Positions 63,428 to 64,000 of a stretch of 64,000 nt of DNA are shown here, one piece after another. The DNA is from Flavobacteriales bacterium (lineage in GTDB: Bacteria > Bacteroidota > Bacteroidia > Flavobacteriales_E > Vicingaceae): assembly GCA_002401955.1 (NCBI GenBank), contig NVUQ01000010.1, positions 1 to 64,000 on the forward strand, in the 5' to 3' direction. The translations under genes and the position numbers were made by a program. Within the stretch, counting starts at the first letter, position 1; every line of letters starts with the position of its first letter. The notes under the pieces are model-generated. The model had not been told where the DNA came from, made no database searches, and saw only the letters and a program-made list of their open reading frames with translations.

Positions 63428-64000
63428 ATGCCTACATCAGATGATTTATTAAAATCCTTAGCTCAAGGATTTATGCCTCAAGAAGAAATGCTAGAAGTAG
63501 CTCCGAAAAAGAGTAAACTTCAGATTGGCATTCCCAAAGAAACCTCTATTCAAGAAAAAAGAGTTCCTGTTGTGCCAGATGCTGTTGCCGTATTAGTAAA
63601 TAATGGGCATGAAGTAATCGTTGAAACAGGAGCTGGAGATGGTTCTAGTTTTAGTGATAAAGATTATTCTGAAGCAGGAGCAACTGTTGTTTTTTCTACC
63701 GATGAAGTGTATAAAGCAAACATGATTTTAAAAGTTGAACCACCAACTTTACAAGAAATTGATTTAATGCAACATGGACAATTGTTAATTTCAGCATTAC
63801 AATTACCAATTCAGCCGAAAAATTTCATAAAGAAATTGATGGCAAAAAAAATTACAGCCATTGCTTTTGATTATATCAAAGATCCTGAAGGAATGTTACC
63901 TATTGTAAGTGCCATGAGTGAAATAGCAGGTAATGCCTCTATTTTAATCGCAGCTGAATATTTAAGTAATGTAAGAAAAGGACAAGGGCAATTGTTTGGA
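63428..64000 (+). CDS. ald: Alanine dehydrogenase / PNT-domain protein, N-terminal part
   Basis: The 191 codons to the window edge start at ATG 63428 (MPTSDDLLKSLAQGFMPQEE). The AlaDh/PNT N-terminal domain is visible: LQIGIPKETSIQEKRVPVVP, VETGAGDGSSFSD and ILKVEPPT, then AFDYIKDP and MSEIAGNASILIAAEYL. The family oxidatively deaminates alanine or transfers hydride in transhydrogenases; the N-terminal extension of about 36 residues is normal in Bacteroidota. The rest lies beyond the window. Confidence 0.85.
   Translation, partial: MPTSDDLLKSLAQGFMPQEEMLEVAPKKSKLQIGIPKETSIQEKRVPVVPDAVAVLVNNGHEVIVETGAGDGSSFSDKDYSEAGATVVFSTDEVYKANMILKVEPPTLQEIDLMQHGQLLISALQLPIQPKNFIKKLMAKKITAIAFDYIKDPEGMLPIVSAMSEIAGNASILIAAEYLSNVRKGQGQLFG

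Overview
This AT-rich window most likely comes from a member of the Bacteroidota, probably a marine or environmental flavobacterium-like lineage. The evidence is an LpxC-FabZ fusion inside an lpxD/lpxA/efp cluster, the type IX secretion regulator PorX, several large secreted proteins ending in type A T9SS sorting domains, tsaE followed by an alanine-dehydrogenase-like gene, and a kynureninase/kynurenine 3-monooxygenase pair. I saw no rRNA, tRNA or CRISPR array.

Layout. (1) 0-11 kb holds an IS3-family transposase tail that appears to cut a LuxR-type gene, then a block of T9SS cargo: a subtilisin-like protease, a metallo-beta-lactamase-fold protein and a BNR/PKD beta-propeller protein, with at least two cut-off copies of the T9SS sorting domain lying loose between them. 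(2) 11-15.7 kb is core metabolism: glycerol-3-phosphate dehydrogenase and a glycerophosphodiester phosphodiesterase (convergent), a HI0933-type flavoprotein and RlmA. (3) 15.8-35.6 kb is the accessory region. Small minus-strand genes (HigBA, a zeta-like kinase with a tiny partner, YwqK/MORN-like proteins, DUF3024/UPF0158, a DUF218 protein, a serine hydrolase) are separated by palindromic sites that resemble integron attC sites, with no integrase in view (a CALIN-like array). A truncated lpxL tail lies at one break of the array. Two plus-strand transcription units inside it (hemopexin-repeat protein plus a 100-aa protein; a Gly-rich 77-aa protein) share a roughly 310-bp upstream block that starts with a group II intron domain VI-like sequence joined to a 113-bp palindromic element. 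(4) 35.7-41.3 kb holds a beta-barrel candidate and the operon kynU - TPR/SpoIIE phosphatase - kmo. (5) 41.5-42.7 kb holds two heptanucleotide arrays with different units but an almost identical 52-bp flank, each touching the stop codon of a minus-strand gene (rnhB and a glycosyltransferase). (6) 42.7-48.8 kb is a surface polysaccharide locus (GT4, flippase, two Wzz-like proteins, O-antigen ligase/polymerase), followed by a SpoIIE phosphatase. (7) 50-55.2 kb is the HD-lpxD-lpxC/fabZ-lpxA-efp operon. (8) 55.5-61 kb is a 1781-aa repetitive T9SS adhesin, flanked by a duplicated piece of the neighbouring HD gene. (9) 61.3-64 kb holds porX, tsaE and the start of an alanine dehydrogenase.

The secretion theme links the parts: PorX regulates the T9SS that would export the four CTD proteins, and the LPS genes build the A-LPS-type surface to which such cargo is usually attached. 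The most unusual material is the attC-like array with its intron/palindrome boundary units, and the paired heptamer arrays with a shared flank.
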